A stretch of DNA of 64,000 nucleotides, from contig PDZU01000005.1 of assembly GCA_002753095.1 (NCBI GenBank), positions 1 to 64,000 on the forward strand, written 5' to 3'. A program made the translations under genes and the position numbers. Source of the stretch: Magnetococcales bacterium. GTDB taxonomy: Bacteria > Pseudomonadota > Magnetococcia > Magnetococcales > Magnetaquicoccaceae. This document shows positions 49,728-60,305 of this stretch, in pieces. Positions within the stretch are counted from its first letter, which is position 1. Each line of letters starts with the position of its first letter. Under the pieces are notes generated by a model. It was not told where the DNA came from. It did no database searches and worked only from the letters and a program-made list of their open reading frames with translations.

Positions 49728-51467
49728 ATGGATCAACTCAGCCATGTTGGGAGTTGCAAGGTGCAATTGACAGGTGCAGAAATTGTCGTAAAGTGCCTGC
49801 TGGAACAGGGAGTTCAGACCGTTTTCGGCTATCCGGGCGGTGCGGCGCTTTACATCTATGATGAAATTTACAAGGCGGGGGACAAGATAACCCATATCCT
49901 CTCCCGCCATGAACAGGGCGCGCTGCATGCGGCGGATGGTTATGCGCGCGCTACTGGCCGACCGGGTGTGGCCATCGTCACCTCTGGTCCTGGGGCCACC
50001 AATGCGGTTACCGGTTTGGCCACCGCCTACATGGACTCGATTCCCATGGTCTGCATCTCCGCCCAGGTGTCGGTGCCGTTGATCGGCAATGATGCCTTTC
50101 AGGAGGTGGATACCGTTGGCATCACCCGTTCCTGCACCAAGCACAACTATCTGGTGCGGGATGTCCGTGATTTGGCCCGTGTGCTGCGCGAGGCGTTCTT
50201 TATTGCCAACAGTGGGCGACCTGGGCCGGTGTTGGTGGACATTCCCAAGGATGTTTCCAACACCAAGACCGACTATGCCCCGCCCAGCGGGGAGGTAACC
50301 ATTCGCTCTTACCGGCCCACGACCAAGGGGCATCAACGGCAGGTACGGCGGGCGGTGGAGATGTTGCAGGTAGCCGAGCGGCCTTTGCTTTACACGGGTG
50401 GTGGTGTGATTCTGGCCAACGCATGGGAGGAGTTGCGCTGGCTGACCAACGCGCTCAATCTGCCCATTACCCACACCTTGATGGGGTTGGGCTCTTTTCC
50501 GGCCAGTGATGTACGCTTTTTGGGCATGTTGGGCATGCATGGCACCTATGAGGCCAACATGGCGGTGTCGAACTGCGACCTGTTGGTGGCCATTGGTGCC
50601 CGTTTTGATGATCGGGTGACCGGGAAAATTTCCTCTTTTGCCCCGCACGCCAAGATTATCCACATTGATGTGGATCCCACCTCCATTTCCAAGAATGTGC
50701 GCGTGGATCTGCCCATTGTGGGGGATGTGCGTTTGGTGCTCAACCAGATCAACGCGCTGGTACGGGAAGAGAAGGCGGAGCAAAAGCAGCCTGACCGGCA
50801 GGCGTGGTGGCAGGAGATTGCCGAGTGGCGCAAGAAGGATTGTCTGCGTTTTACCCAGGGGCCGGAGGTGATTGAGGCGCAGTATGTGATTCAGTCGCTC
50901 TGCACCTTGACCGAGGGGCAGGCCATCATCGCGACCGATGTGGGTCAGCATCAGATGTGGGCGGCGCAATTTTACGGCTTCCAGGAGGCGCGGCACTGGT
51001 TGACTTCTGGCGGATTGGGCACCATGGGGTATGGTCTGCCTGCCGCCATGGGGGCACAGGTGGCCTTTCCCAAGCGTCAGGTGGTGGTGATCAGTGGGGA
51101 TGGCTCCATCCAGATGAACATCCAGGAGTTGGGCACCTGTCTGCAGTACAATCTGCCCATCAAGATCATTATTCTCAACAATGGTTATCTGGGCATGGTG
51201 CGGCAGTGGCAGGAGCTTTTCTATGAGCGGCGTTACGCCGAGACGGATATTGCCAACGCGCCCGACTTTGTCAAGGTGGCCGAAGCCTATGGGGCCTTGG
51301 GATTGCGGACGGATCGACCTGAGGAGGTGATGCCGCTGCTGCGGCAGGGGTTGGCCCATCCTGGTACGGTGGTGATGGATTTTCGGGTCCGCCGCGAGTC
51401 CAACGTTTATCCCATGGTCCCTGCTGGTGGTGCCCTGCAAGATATGATCCTGGGCGAGCTTCTATAG
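49728..51467 (+). CDS. ilvB: Acetolactate synthase large subunit
   Basis: This 579-aa ThDP- and FAD-dependent enzyme makes acetolactate or acetohydroxybutyrate for valine, leucine and isoleucine synthesis. The ThDP Glu lies in LSRHEQGALHAADGYAR, and GDGSIQMNIQELGTCLQYNLPIKIIILNN is the ThDP/Mg motif. The FAD region is around ALMGLGSFP-like THTLMGLGSFPASD. Begins MDQLSHVGSCKVQLTGAEIVV; a start a few codons later is possible. First of the ilvB-N-C operon. Confidence 0.96.
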   Translation: MDQLSHVGSCKVQLTGAEIVVKCLLEQGVQTVFGYPGGAALYIYDEIYKAGDKITHILSRHEQGALHAADGYARATGRPGVAIVTSGPGATNAVTGLATAYMDSIPMVCISAQVSVPLIGNDAFQEVDTVGITRSCTKHNYLVRDVRDLARVLREAFFIANSGRPGPVLVDIPKDVSNTKTDYAPPSGEVTIRSYRPTTKGHQRQVRRAVEMLQVAERPLLYTGGGVILANAWEELRWLTNALNLPITHTLMGLGSFPASDVRFLGMLGMHGTYEANMAVSNCDLLVAIGARFDDRVTGKISSFAPHAKIIHIDVDPTSISKNVRVDLPIVGDVRLVLNQINALVREEKAEQKQPDRQAWWQEIAEWRKKDCLRFTQGPEVIEAQYVIQSLCTLTEGQAIIATDVGQHQMWAAQFYGFQEARHWLTSGGLGTMGYGLPAAMGAQVAFPKRQVVVISGDGSIQMNIQELGTCLQYNLPIKIIILNNGYLGMVRQWQELFYERRYAETDIANAPDFVKVAEAYGALGLRTDRPEEVMPLLRQGLAHPGTVVMDFRVRRESNVYPMVPAGGALQDMILGELL

Positions 51468-51476
51468 GAAACAGCC

Positions 51477-53035
<1,559 letters not shown>

Positions 53036-53064
53036 TTCTGCTGTGTGGGCGGCGGGGGGTATTT

Positions 53065-53775
53065 TTGCTCTCTGCCGCTGTACTTGCTTCTCTTGCTTCA
53101 GGAGTGAATCATTCCGTGCGTAGCCCCGTTGCTGTGGAAGGGTTGCCGTTCATTGCGGCCTTTGCGGCTGTTGCCATTGCTGGGGAGGTTGTGTGTCCTT
53201 CTCTGCTGGGTTCGCTGTTGCTTTGGCTTTTGACCGGTTGGTGCATCTGGTTTTTTCGTGATCCTGAGCGTCATCCTCCTGTGGGTGAGGGGTTGGGTGG
53301 GGGTTTGGTCATTGCGCCTGCTGATGGTCGGATTATTGCTATCGAGGAGGTAGCTGCCGCACCGCTTTCTGGTTTGCCGGCACGGAAATGTTCCATTTTT
53401 ATGAATGTTTTTAACGTACACGTCAATCGTTGCCCCATGGATGGCACGGTCAGCAAGTTGGCTTATCATCCTGGTCGATTTGTCAACGCGGCTTTGGACA
53501 AGGCTTCGCTGGAGAACGAGCGGATGGAGATTCTTTTGACCTCTCCTTCCGGGGTAGTTTTGCCTTTTGTGCAGGTAGCTGGTTTGATTGCCCGCCGTAT
53601 TGTGTGTCGGTTGCAGCCGGGGCAGGAGGTGGTACAGGGGGGGCGTTTTGGTTTGATTCGTTTTGGGTCTCGTGTTGACCTTTATTTACCTCTTTCTGCG
53701 CGTTTGGTAGTTTCCTTGAACGATCACACCCGCGCTGGGGAGAGTATCATCGCTCATCTGGAGAAGAATGTATGA
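53065..53775 (+). CDS. psd: Phosphatidylserine decarboxylase
   Basis: This protein of about 236 aa is the short form of the enzyme. FIAAFAAVAIAGEV and LLLWLLTGWCIWFFRDP form the membrane part; IAPADGRIIAIEE, IFMNVFNVHVNRCP and HPGRF are catalytic motifs; RFGSRVDLYLP includes the GS self-cleavage site that yields the pyruvoyl cofactor. It makes phosphatidylethanolamine. The start is TTG 53065 after GGGGGG, or a later GTG. Overlaps pssA by four bases. Confidence 0.92.
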   Translation: MLSAAVLASLASGVNHSVRSPVAVEGLPFIAAFAAVAIAGEVVCPSLLGSLLLWLLTGWCIWFFRDPERHPPVGEGLGGGLVIAPADGRIIAIEEVAAAPLSGLPARKCSIFMNVFNVHVNRCPMDGTVSKLAYHPGRFVNAALDKASLENERMEILLTSPSGVVLPFVQVAGLIARRIVCRLQPGQEVVQGGRFGLIRFGSRVDLYLPLSARLVVSLNDHTRAGESIIAHLEKNV

Positions 53776-54569
53776 GCGAATTGATTAACAAGCACAAAAG
53801 CGTCTATATTTTCCCCAGTCTTTTGACCACCGGGGGCATGTTCTTTGGGTTTTATGCCATTATGGCTGCTTTGGGTGGCAACTACGAGCATAGCGCCCAG
53901 GCCATTTTGGCGGCTGGTGTTTTTGATGGTTTGGATGGTCGGGTAGCACGGGCCATGAATGCCACTTCTGCTTTTGGCAAAGAGTATGACAGTTTGGCGG
54001 ACTTCCTTTCCTTTGGCATTGCGCCGGCTGTTTTGGTTTATTTGTGGGCGTTGGAGCCTTTTCATCGTCTTGGTTGGGCGGCGGCCTTCCTGTATGCCGT
54101 TTGTGGTGCGTTGCGTTTGGCTCGTTTTAATGTGCAGCAGCATGTCATTCAGGATGAGCGGGTTTCCAAGCGTTATTTTCAGGGCTTGCCCATTCCGGCG
54201 GCGGCGGGGGTAGTTTCTGCCTTGGTTCTTTTTTATCAAGAGTTGGGGATTGGTTCCACGTCTGGGGAGGTCGTTGGTTTGTGGCGTTGGCTACCGCTTT
54301 TTCTGACCTTTACGTTGGGCATTTTGATGGTGAGTACCATTCGTTTTCGCAGTATGAAGGACTTTTACTACCATCGTAAGCGTCCTTTCCTTACCCTGGT
54401 GGGGGTGGTTATTTTTATTGCGGTGTTGACCATTCACATGGCCTCTACTCTTTTTGTCATGAGTGGCGCCTATTTGCTTTCGGCGTTGCATAGCCATCGG
54501 GAGTATTTGCAGTTGTTGGCGGAGGGGAAAGAGGTGGAGGAGGATGAGGTGGAGGATTTGAGTGTTTAG
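53772..54569 (+). CDS. pssA: CDP-diacylglycerol-serine O-phosphatidyltransferase
   Basis: This 265-aa membrane enzyme makes phosphatidylserine. DGLDGRVARAMNATSAFGKEYDSLADFLSFG is the full CDP-alcohol phosphotransferase motif with all catalytic Asp residues (only parts quoted elsewhere). About seven hydrophobic helices are visible, and the acidic C terminus (EVEEDEVEDLSV) is cytoplasmic. Directly coupled to psd, which uses its product. Confidence 0.94.
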   Translation: MSELINKHKSVYIFPSLLTTGGMFFGFYAIMAALGGNYEHSAQAILAAGVFDGLDGRVARAMNATSAFGKEYDSLADFLSFGIAPAVLVYLWALEPFHRLGWAAAFLYAVCGALRLARFNVQQHVIQDERVSKRYFQGLPIPAAAGVVSALVLFYQELGIGSTSGEVVGLWRWLPLFLTFTLGILMVSTIRFRSMKDFYYHRKRPFLTLVGVVIFIAVLTIHMASTLFVMSGAYLLSALHSHREYLQLLAEGKEVEEDEVEDLSV

Positions 54570-54577
54570 AAATTAAT

Positions 54578-55035
54578 CCGGGTCCAGGGAGCTGGCTCCC
54601 TGGCGGGTCCAGGGCGGAGCCTTGGGAATTTGGCTTTTATCTGTTGCTTTTATCTGTTGCTTTTATCTGTTGCTTTTATCTGTTGCTTTTATCTGTTGCT
54701 TTTATCTGTTGCCTTTGCCTTTCTGGCGCGCTTTTCACGATAAGCCGATGCGCTTTTTGCATCGGCTTAAGCGCCTAATTGACGCAAGGTGTGCGTATTG
54801 GCGCGTTTTTATGCGCCAATACGCACACCCTCCCAATGGGTTTTCCCCGTAGGTAACTGCGTACCTCGCCGTTAAAAGTCGGGCTCCGCCCTCCCAAGGA
54901 GTGCCCCTGCGGGGCACAAATTTGGGCGCGCTGCGCAGATTTGCTGCGCAAATCTGCTTCGATAAAAGCGCGCCATTACAAGCAGGGCTTCGCCCTGCAC
55001 CCAGCAGGGGCGGTGACCGCCCCTGCACCCCGCAG
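54578..55035. repeat. Interspersed modular repeat, copy D (full length)
   Basis: This copy of about 458 bases parallels copy B. The left terminus has the palindrome GGGAGCTGGCTCCC and AGGGCGGAGCCTT; the right has GGGGCGGTGACCGCCCC and AGGGCTTCGCCCT. Inside are a 13-base tandem array, the CCGATGCGCTTTTTGCATCGG hairpin, TTGGCGCG/CGCGCCAA hairpin with flanking GTGTGCGTA/TACGCACAC arms, and the GGGCACAAATTTGGGC module. No gene is present. Confidence 0.85.
54634..54711. repeat. Six-copy 13-base tandem repeat
   Basis: CTTTTATCTGTTG is repeated six times without error inside copy D, at the place where copies B and F have irregular ATCTTTT tracts. Perfect identity suggests recent slippage expansion. 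Confidence 0.9.
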
Positions 55036-55055
55036 TAATTTAACAGATTAACAGC

Positions 55056-55832
55056 TCAACGATAAATCGTAACCTGCTCCTGCTCCGCCGGCATCCCGAC
55101 ATCAGGAGCCCAACCACCTTGCTGCACCATGTTACCACTCAACTGACCTTGCAACTGCCGAATGGCATCCTGCGCCAAACCCTTGGAAACCTCAGCAATC
55201 ATCCGACCCCGACTGGGCACCACCCGCGCCGCCGCCGACTCCCGCAACCGCACATCCGACCCCTCACCCATGGCACTAAAAGCCGCCTTCACCTCGCCAC
55301 TCTTGGCATGGATCAAACTGAACTCCACCACCAACTCCAAACCAACCGTCTGCGCATAAGTCGATACAGTCCCAGCAACAGGCGTGGACTCATCCCGCAC
55401 ATCAATACTGCTGACCGTACCAAAAAGAACGTAATCCGCCCCCTTGTAATAGCCCCGCTTGATGCGATCCAATACGTCAAACAACCGCTCCTGATCCTTG
55501 CCACCAATCGGCTTGCCCTGCACCACCCGATAGCCGGATTGAATCAACTCCCCCCTCAAATCAGCGGTAAACTTGTGCAACTCCCCACGGTCAATGTATA
55601 CATTGACCCCCTCCCGCTCATCATAAAGGAAATCAGTCTGCTCCCGACCACTGCGCACACTCTCCTGACGCGTCTGCCGAAAATCAGCAGACACAGAACG
55701 AAAATATTGCTGCACCTTCTCCTCATAGGTCAGATCCGTCACAGCAATCTTGGGCGGTCCCTTGTCCGCCGCATGCCCCACCACACTCAAACACATCCAA
55801 ACCAACACCATCCAGCCACGGAGCACTCTCAT
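55056..55832 (-). CDS. Exported hypothetical protein of the LpoB/COG3014 cluster
   Basis: This protein of 258 aa has a signal peptide (VLRGWMVLVWMCLSVVGHAA) and a domain with features of LpoB/CsgG-like lipoprotein partners: PKIAVTDLTYEEK, a central LRGELIQSGYRVV, DYVLFGTVSSI, and VEFSLIHAKSGEVKAAF. It is not lipidated by visible motif. The ORF track extends it to 56093 through a repeat; ATG 55832 with AGGAGAGG upstream is preferred. It is the last gene of the minus-strand envelope cluster and is separated from lpoB by repeat copy E. Confidence 0.72.
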   Translation of the reverse strand: MRVLRGWMVLVWMCLSVVGHAADKGPPKIAVTDLTYEEKVQQYFRSVSADFRQTRQESVRSGREQTDFLYDEREGVNVYIDRGELHKFTADLRGELIQSGYRVVQGKPIGGKDQERLFDVLDRIKRGYYKGADYVLFGTVSSIDVRDESTPVAGTVSTYAQTVGLELVVEFSLIHAKSGEVKAAFSAMGEGSDVRLRESAAARVVPSRGRMIAEVSKGLAQDAIRQLQGQLSGNMVQQGGWAPDVGMPAEQEQVTIYR

Positions 55833-55886
55833 AAGCCCTCTCCTTTGAATTTTCCCATACCCACCAATCAAGCCAACAAGGTGCAT

Positions 55887-56041
55887 GTCGGGCGTCCGCC
55901 CTCCCAAAGAGTGCCCCTGCGGGGCACAGATTTGGCGCGCTGCGCAGATTTGCTGCGCAAATCTGCTCACGTAAAAGCGCGCCATTTCAGCAGGGCTCCG
56001 CCCTGCACCCGCAAGGGGAGATAATCTCCCCTTGACCCCAT
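55887..56041. repeat. Interspersed modular repeat, copy E (right part only)
   Basis: This 155-base fragment has the GTCGGGCGTCCGCCC, GCCCCTGCGGGGC, AAATCTGC and CAGGGCTCCGCCCTG modules and ends with GGGGAGATAATCTCCCC and TTGACCCCAT, like copy A. Left modules are missing. It separates the 258-aa gene from the LpoB-like gene. Confidence 0.85.
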
Positions 56042-56058
56042 GCAACTTTTCAAGACCA

Positions 56059-56664
56059 CTAACGCGTCGTCGTCTTGCGAATCTCCTTCTCATCCGCCCA
56101 CTCCACCACCCCGGACTCGATCTCAGTCAAACGCAGGCTGAATTTATAGTAAACGTCATGAATATCCTGCGTGCGCTTGGTGATGGAAGAGATACTACCC
56201 ACCAAACGATAATCGGCGCCCTCCATCCTGCCCATCTTCTTGCTGGTGCTTTTTTTGTATAGTCCACTCTGATTCTGACGCGCCAACTCCTCAGTCTGAT
56301 CCTGCATGTCCGCCGTATCTACCACAAAACGAACCACCCCACTCTTGGTCATCTGGGTCAAAATCGAATCCGTAATGGCACGGGTGTCAATATACTCGCT
56401 GGTCTTGTTCTTGACCTCGTTGACAGTCACCAAAGGTCGACGCTTGCCACCATGCAAAGCCGGAGATTGCAACATCGAACGGGTCATACTCTCCGCAATC
56501 ATCTGCAAATCAGTCGAACCAAAGGTGTTGGTCACCGTCTCCACCGCCTTGGCATCCCCATACTGCACATTGCCCCCAACCAAAGGCGGCGACGTAGGAC
56601 CAGAACCAGTCGCACAACCCGCCAATAAAGAGGTCACTACCAACAGCTTTGCTACCCTTCTCAT
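56059..56664 (-). CDS. lpoB: LpoB-family lipoprotein
   Basis: This protein of 201 aa begins MRRVAKLLVVTSLLAGCAT with a lipobox, so it is lipidated at Cys. The body has the LpoB pattern: DLQMIAESMTRSMLQSP, RPLVTVNEVKNKTSEYIDTRAI and YRLVGSISSITKRT with YKFSLRLTEIESG. Such proteins activate class A penicillin-binding proteins (PBP1B in E. coli). ATG 56664 with GGAG eight bases upstream is chosen over the track start at 56769. It follows the YcfL-like gene closely. Confidence 0.85.
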   Translation of the reverse strand: MRRVAKLLVVTSLLAGCATGSGPTSPPLVGGNVQYGDAKAVETVTNTFGSTDLQMIAESMTRSMLQSPALHGGKRRPLVTVNEVKNKTSEYIDTRAITDSILTQMTKSGVVRFVVDTADMQDQTEELARQNQSGLYKKSTSKKMGRMEGADYRLVGSISSITKRTQDIHDVYYKFSLRLTEIESGVVEWADEKEIRKTTTR

Positions 56665-56692
56665 CGTCATCTCTCCCCAGTTATGAACAACC

Positions 56693-57148
56693 CTAACGCA
56701 CCACCTCGTTCCATGGCTGACGCGGCTGATTGGCCGCAATGTCCACCGGAACAGAATTGTTGGGCGCATGCATCTCTAAACGAAAATCAACCGCCTGCGG
56801 AGCCGGCGCTACCGTGCGCAAAAATTGCCGCTGCTGCCCATGCAACAGCAACGGCTTCCACGCCTCCTCATCCAAAACAAAACCCGCCGCATCTACCCAA
56901 CGGAAACGATACGATACACTCTGATCCTGCGTGGTGGGGTTGAACACCTCCGCCTGAACATGCAATAAATTGTTGCGCCGCACAACCCGCAACTCCACCG
57001 GCTGCACATCCAACATCACCCCCAACTCCTCCACCTTGCTGGCAATGGCCGCCGAACGCTGCGGGGGGGGCTGACAGGCCGCCAACCCCACCATCACGAC
57101 CACCATACCACTACCCAATACCCACTTGGACCACAATCCATCACCCAT
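56693..57148 (-). CDS. ycfL: YcfL-family lipoprotein
   Basis: This 151-aa protein has a signal and lipobox (MVVVMVGLAAC) and one beta-sandwich domain with ELRVVRRNNLLHVQAEVFNPT and YRFRWVDAAGFVL, the YcfL (DUF1425) signature. AGGAG precedes the ATG. It lies between the COG3014-like gene and lpoB, the usual order in gammaproteobacteria, so a cell-envelope role with LpoB is likely. Precise function unknown. Confidence 0.8.
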   Translation of the reverse strand: MGDGLWSKWVLGSGMVVVMVGLAACQPPPQRSAAIASKVEELGVMLDVQPVELRVVRRNNLLHVQAEVFNPTTQDQSVSYRFRWVDAAGFVLDEEAWKPLLLHGQQRQFLRTVAPAPQAVDFRLEMHAPNNSVPVDIAANQPRQPWNEVVR

Positions 57149-57183
57149 GATACACTCCTCTCATCCGTTGACCTGCAACCACC

Positions 57184-58638
57184 TCACTCTTTTTTCTTCT
57201 TCCCAACCTTGCCCCCAACAGGCGCAACAGGCCGCTCTTTTTCCAAAACCGCCTCCTGTACCACACCGTGCGCAGAACCCGGTGTGCTGGCCACGTACAA
57301 CGTGTTATCCACCACCCGAATCGGAATGATCTGATGACGCCCACTCACCTCTATCGGAAGAGAAACCAGGGTGCCATTGGCCGCAGGAAAGCGCAACGTG
57401 TACTTGCCCGGCTTGAAAGCCGCCCGCCCCAGTTGAATGGTGGCCGGCAAAGTACGCCAGGAACGCTCATCCGCCGACTCCATCACCAACCCCGTCAACA
57501 TGATCGCCAAACTGGCCAACTCATTGCCCTTTTTGTTGGTCTGACGCTGAGCCAACCCCTTGGTCGCCGCCCGTACCATGCTGCGCACAATGATACCCGG
57601 CATGTCGTCCGCTAAAGTACGCCGCGCCATGGCATCCACATGGGTCACCAACGCCATCGGTACCGTGTTGTCATCCACCATCAACGTACTCAGACGGTAA
57701 TCCGCCGTCGGATTGTTGGGAATCACCGGGAAAGAGATACTCACCAACCCCACCGTCGGTACCGGCAACGGAATCATCATCGAACTGCGCCCCGGCGCCA
57801 TGCCCCCCTCCACCACAAACAACACATCCGTCTTGCCCGCCGCCGCCCGACTACGACGCTGATCCAACTGCTTTAACCCCTCCTCCAACACAGCAACATC
57901 CGGTCGCAACTCAATGGCCTGCCGATAACCCGGTGCCGCCAAACTGGGCTCATTTAACGCCTCATACACAAAACCCGCCAAATAATGGCTGAACGCATTC
58001 TGATAGCCATTCTTCAAAGCAATCACCTGGGCATCGCTCAACGTCTCCACCGGATACCCCTGCAACTCCTTGACAGTACGGGTCGAATGACGCTTCTTGG
58101 CCTCCTCCTCCTCCTGAATCACCTTCTTGGCGTGAAACTCCGCAATGATCGCCTCCCGCTCATGCGTCTTCTTGATCTCCGTGCGCGCCGCATCCCACTC
58201 CCCCAACGCCATATGATCCATGGCCAACAAAGCCGTCAACAATACCTTCTCATAGTCATACCCCTCATAAGGCCGAACCTTGTCGTTGACCAGCAAACTG
58301 CCAATATCCCCCAATAACTTGCCCGGATTGCTGCGCGCCAAATCCTCCCACTCCCGCACCCTCCGATCCGCCTCCAACCACTGCTGCCGACTGTCCGCAA
58401 ACTCCCCCTGCAACCGTAACAAACTCCCTTTCTCCAGGTGATACAACAAATCCTTGTCAGCACTGGTATTGTTCTGCTCCAATACCTGCAGGGCCAGATC
58501 CGGACGACTGGCCGCCACCATCTGGGTCGTCTCCCGCAACTCCGTGTTGTAACTACGCATCGCACCCGCACAGCCCGCCGTAAAAAGCGTCACCACCAAC
58601 ACCACTGCCAGCCTTCCCATCCCTCTGCTTGCGTTCAC
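57184..58638 (-). CDS. COG3014-like lipoprotein with TPR-type helices
   Basis: This protein of about 484 aa has a lipobox (VVTLFTAGCAG), a helical N-terminal half with TPR-like repeats (DLALQVLEQNNTS, SHYLAGFVYEALNEPSLA) and a beta-rich C-terminal half. It matches the uncharacterised COG3014 family that travels with YcfL and LpoB. The ORF track starts at 58758, but GTG 58638 follows GGGAGG at proper spacing; ATG 58620 is the other candidate. It heads the cluster. Its tail ends in KKKKE. Confidence 0.75.
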   Translation of the reverse strand: MNASRGMGRLAVVLVVTLFTAGCAGAMRSYNTELRETTQMVAASRPDLALQVLEQNNTSADKDLLYHLEKGSLLRLQGEFADSRQQWLEADRRVREWEDLARSNPGKLLGDIGSLLVNDKVRPYEGYDYEKVLLTALLAMDHMALGEWDAARTEIKKTHEREAIIAEFHAKKVIQEEEEAKKRHSTRTVKELQGYPVETLSDAQVIALKNGYQNAFSHYLAGFVYEALNEPSLAAPGYRQAIELRPDVAVLEEGLKQLDQRRSRAAAGKTDVLFVVEGGMAPGRSSMMIPLPVPTVGLVSISFPVIPNNPTADYRLSTLMVDDNTVPMALVTHVDAMARRTLADDMPGIIVRSMVRAATKGLAQRQTNKKGNELASLAIMLTGLVMESADERSWRTLPATIQLGRAAFKPGKYTLRFPAANGTLVSLPIEVSGRHQIIPIRVVDNTLYVASTPGSAHGVVQEAVLEKERPVAPVGGKVGKKKKE

Positions 58639-58898
58639 ACCCATCCTCCCTGTTCGTTGATCTTGCCGCACGACGCAACCCTCAAGCCCATACCCGAAAC
58701 AAAAAGAGTTTATGCTAGCCCCTGAACGACAGCACATGCAAATAAAAATTACCGTCATTTATCAAAAGAACACCCGCCACCAAACACCCACAACCCACCC
58801 CACAATTAGTTGCAAGACAGCCGCCGCAACTTGCCGTATAATGAAAGTCAGTCGTGGCGTGATCGCGCCATTCCATCGTTGCCGACAAAGGAGGCCGT

Positions 58899-60305
58899 GT
58901 GTCCATTTCCCTGTCATTATTCGATGCCAAAGCCGCTCCGCTGCCCCTGCGCGGCGTCTCCATCGACAGTCGCACCATCCGCCCTGGCGAACTGTTTGCT
59001 GCCGTGCGGGGTGACCGTTTTGATGGCCATGCCTTTATCGACACAGCGATTGCCGCCGGTTGCGCCGCCATCCTGGCTGAACAGCCCCCCAGCGAACCCT
59101 GCCCCGTTCCCGTCGTACTGGTACCGGATGTGTTGCACGCCTTGGGCGAGGCCGCCAGTCGTTGGCGACAACAGGTCAACCCTCTGGTGCTGGCCGTCAC
59201 CGGTTCCTGCGGCAAAACCACCGTCAAAGAGATGCTCACCCGCGTCCTGCAACGCCATTTCACGGTGGTCCATGCCACACGCGGCAACTTCAACAACCAT
59301 ATCGGCCTGCCGCTCACCCTCCTGGCCATGCCGGAAAATTGCCAAGCACTGATCCTGGAAATGGGCATGAGCGCCGCCGGTGAAATCACCTACCTAGCCC
59401 AATTGGCCCAACCAGAAATCGGCATCATCACCAACGTCATGCCCGCCCATCTGGAGTCCTTCGCCGACCTCGACGCCATCGCCGACGCCAAAGGTGAACT
59501 GCTGCAAGCCCTGCCCCAACACGGTCTGGCCATCCTGCCCGCCAACCGACCCTACAGCGCACGCCTGCGTCAAAAAGGGGCAAACGTCTCTATTCTGACA
59601 TACGCTGCCGACGCTCAGGCCGACGTATACAGTACAGAAGAGGGTTGCCAAAACGCTGCAACACCACAAATGGCAAATAGTACGGGTCAATCTTTCATTA
59701 TCCATTGGCAAGGGAAACAGGATGGAGTAAAAACCCATCTGACCTATCCTGGGGAACATCTGCGTTTGAATGCCCTGGCCGTCGCCGCCGCCGCACGCCA
59801 TGCCGGGGTACCGCTGCCAGAGATTGCCTTGGGTTTGCAAGAGTTTGCACCACCCGCCGGTCGGGGAGGCACGCGCCATGCCAAGGGCGGTTGGCAGGTG
59901 ATCGATGACAGCTATAACGCCAATCCCGGTTCGGTACGGGCCGCCCTGCGCGCCATGCCAACCCCTCTCCCCCCCGGTCGCCGCATCGCCATCCTGGGCG
60001 ATATGCTGGAACTGGGAAAAGAGGCCGGATTGTTGCATAAGGAACTCTACCATGACCTCCTGGAGAATCAAATCAGCCTGCTGTTTACCGCTGGACCCTT
60101 GATGTACGCACTGCATCAGGAGATTGAGAAACAGCAGGCAAATGGTGTAGCGCAACGGATCCAGGCCCAACACCGCCAAAATCCGGCAGAGTGGCTTGAT
60201 CAAATCAGCCCGCTTCTTCTGCCGCAAGATGTGGTGTTGGTCAAAGGCTCCCGTGGCATGAAAATGGAACGTATCGTCGAGAATCTGGTGACCAATGCTC
60301 TATAA
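58899..60305 (+). CDS. murF: UDP-MurNAc-tripeptide D-Ala-D-Ala ligase
   Basis: This 468-aa Mur ligase adds D-Ala-D-Ala to the peptidoglycan precursor. [12 protein letters not shown] is the P-loop, [10 protein letters not shown] and [15 protein letters not shown] are MurF signatures, and [11 protein letters not shown] is the N-terminal uridine-binding region. The GTG start follows AAGGAGG. It overlaps mraY by eleven bases. murE is not upstream; instead the divergent envelope cluster precedes it. Confidence 0.96.
   Translation: MSISLSLFDAKAAPLPLRGVSIDSRTIRPGELFAAVRGDRFDGHAFIDTAIAAGCAAILAEQPPSEPCPVPVVLVPDVLHALGEAASRWRQQVNPLVLAVTGSCGKTTVKEMLTRVLQRHFTVVHATRGNFNNHIGLPLTLLAMPENCQALILEMGMSAAGEITYLAQLAQPEIGIITNVMPAHLESFADLDAIADAKGELLQALPQHGLAILPANRPYSARLRQKGANVSILTYAADAQADVYSTEEGCQNAATPQMANSTGQSFIIHWQGKQDGVKTHLTYPGEHLRLNALAVAAAARHAGVPLPEIALGLQEFAPPAGRGGTRHAKGGWQVIDDSYNANPGSVRAALRAMPTPLPPGRRIAILGDMLELGKEAGLLHKELYHDLLENQISLLFTAGPLMYALHQEIEKQQANGVAQRIQAQHRQNPAEWLDQISPLLLPQDVVLVKGSRGMKMERIVENLVTNAL

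Noticed and set aside
49725-51440. 571-aa minus-strand ORF opposite ilvB
   Set aside because: Composition is a typical complement artefact; ilvB is unambiguous on the other strand.
54634-54711. CRISPR-like array
   Set aside because: Units of 13 bases without spacers form a simple tandem repeat; no cas genes nearby.
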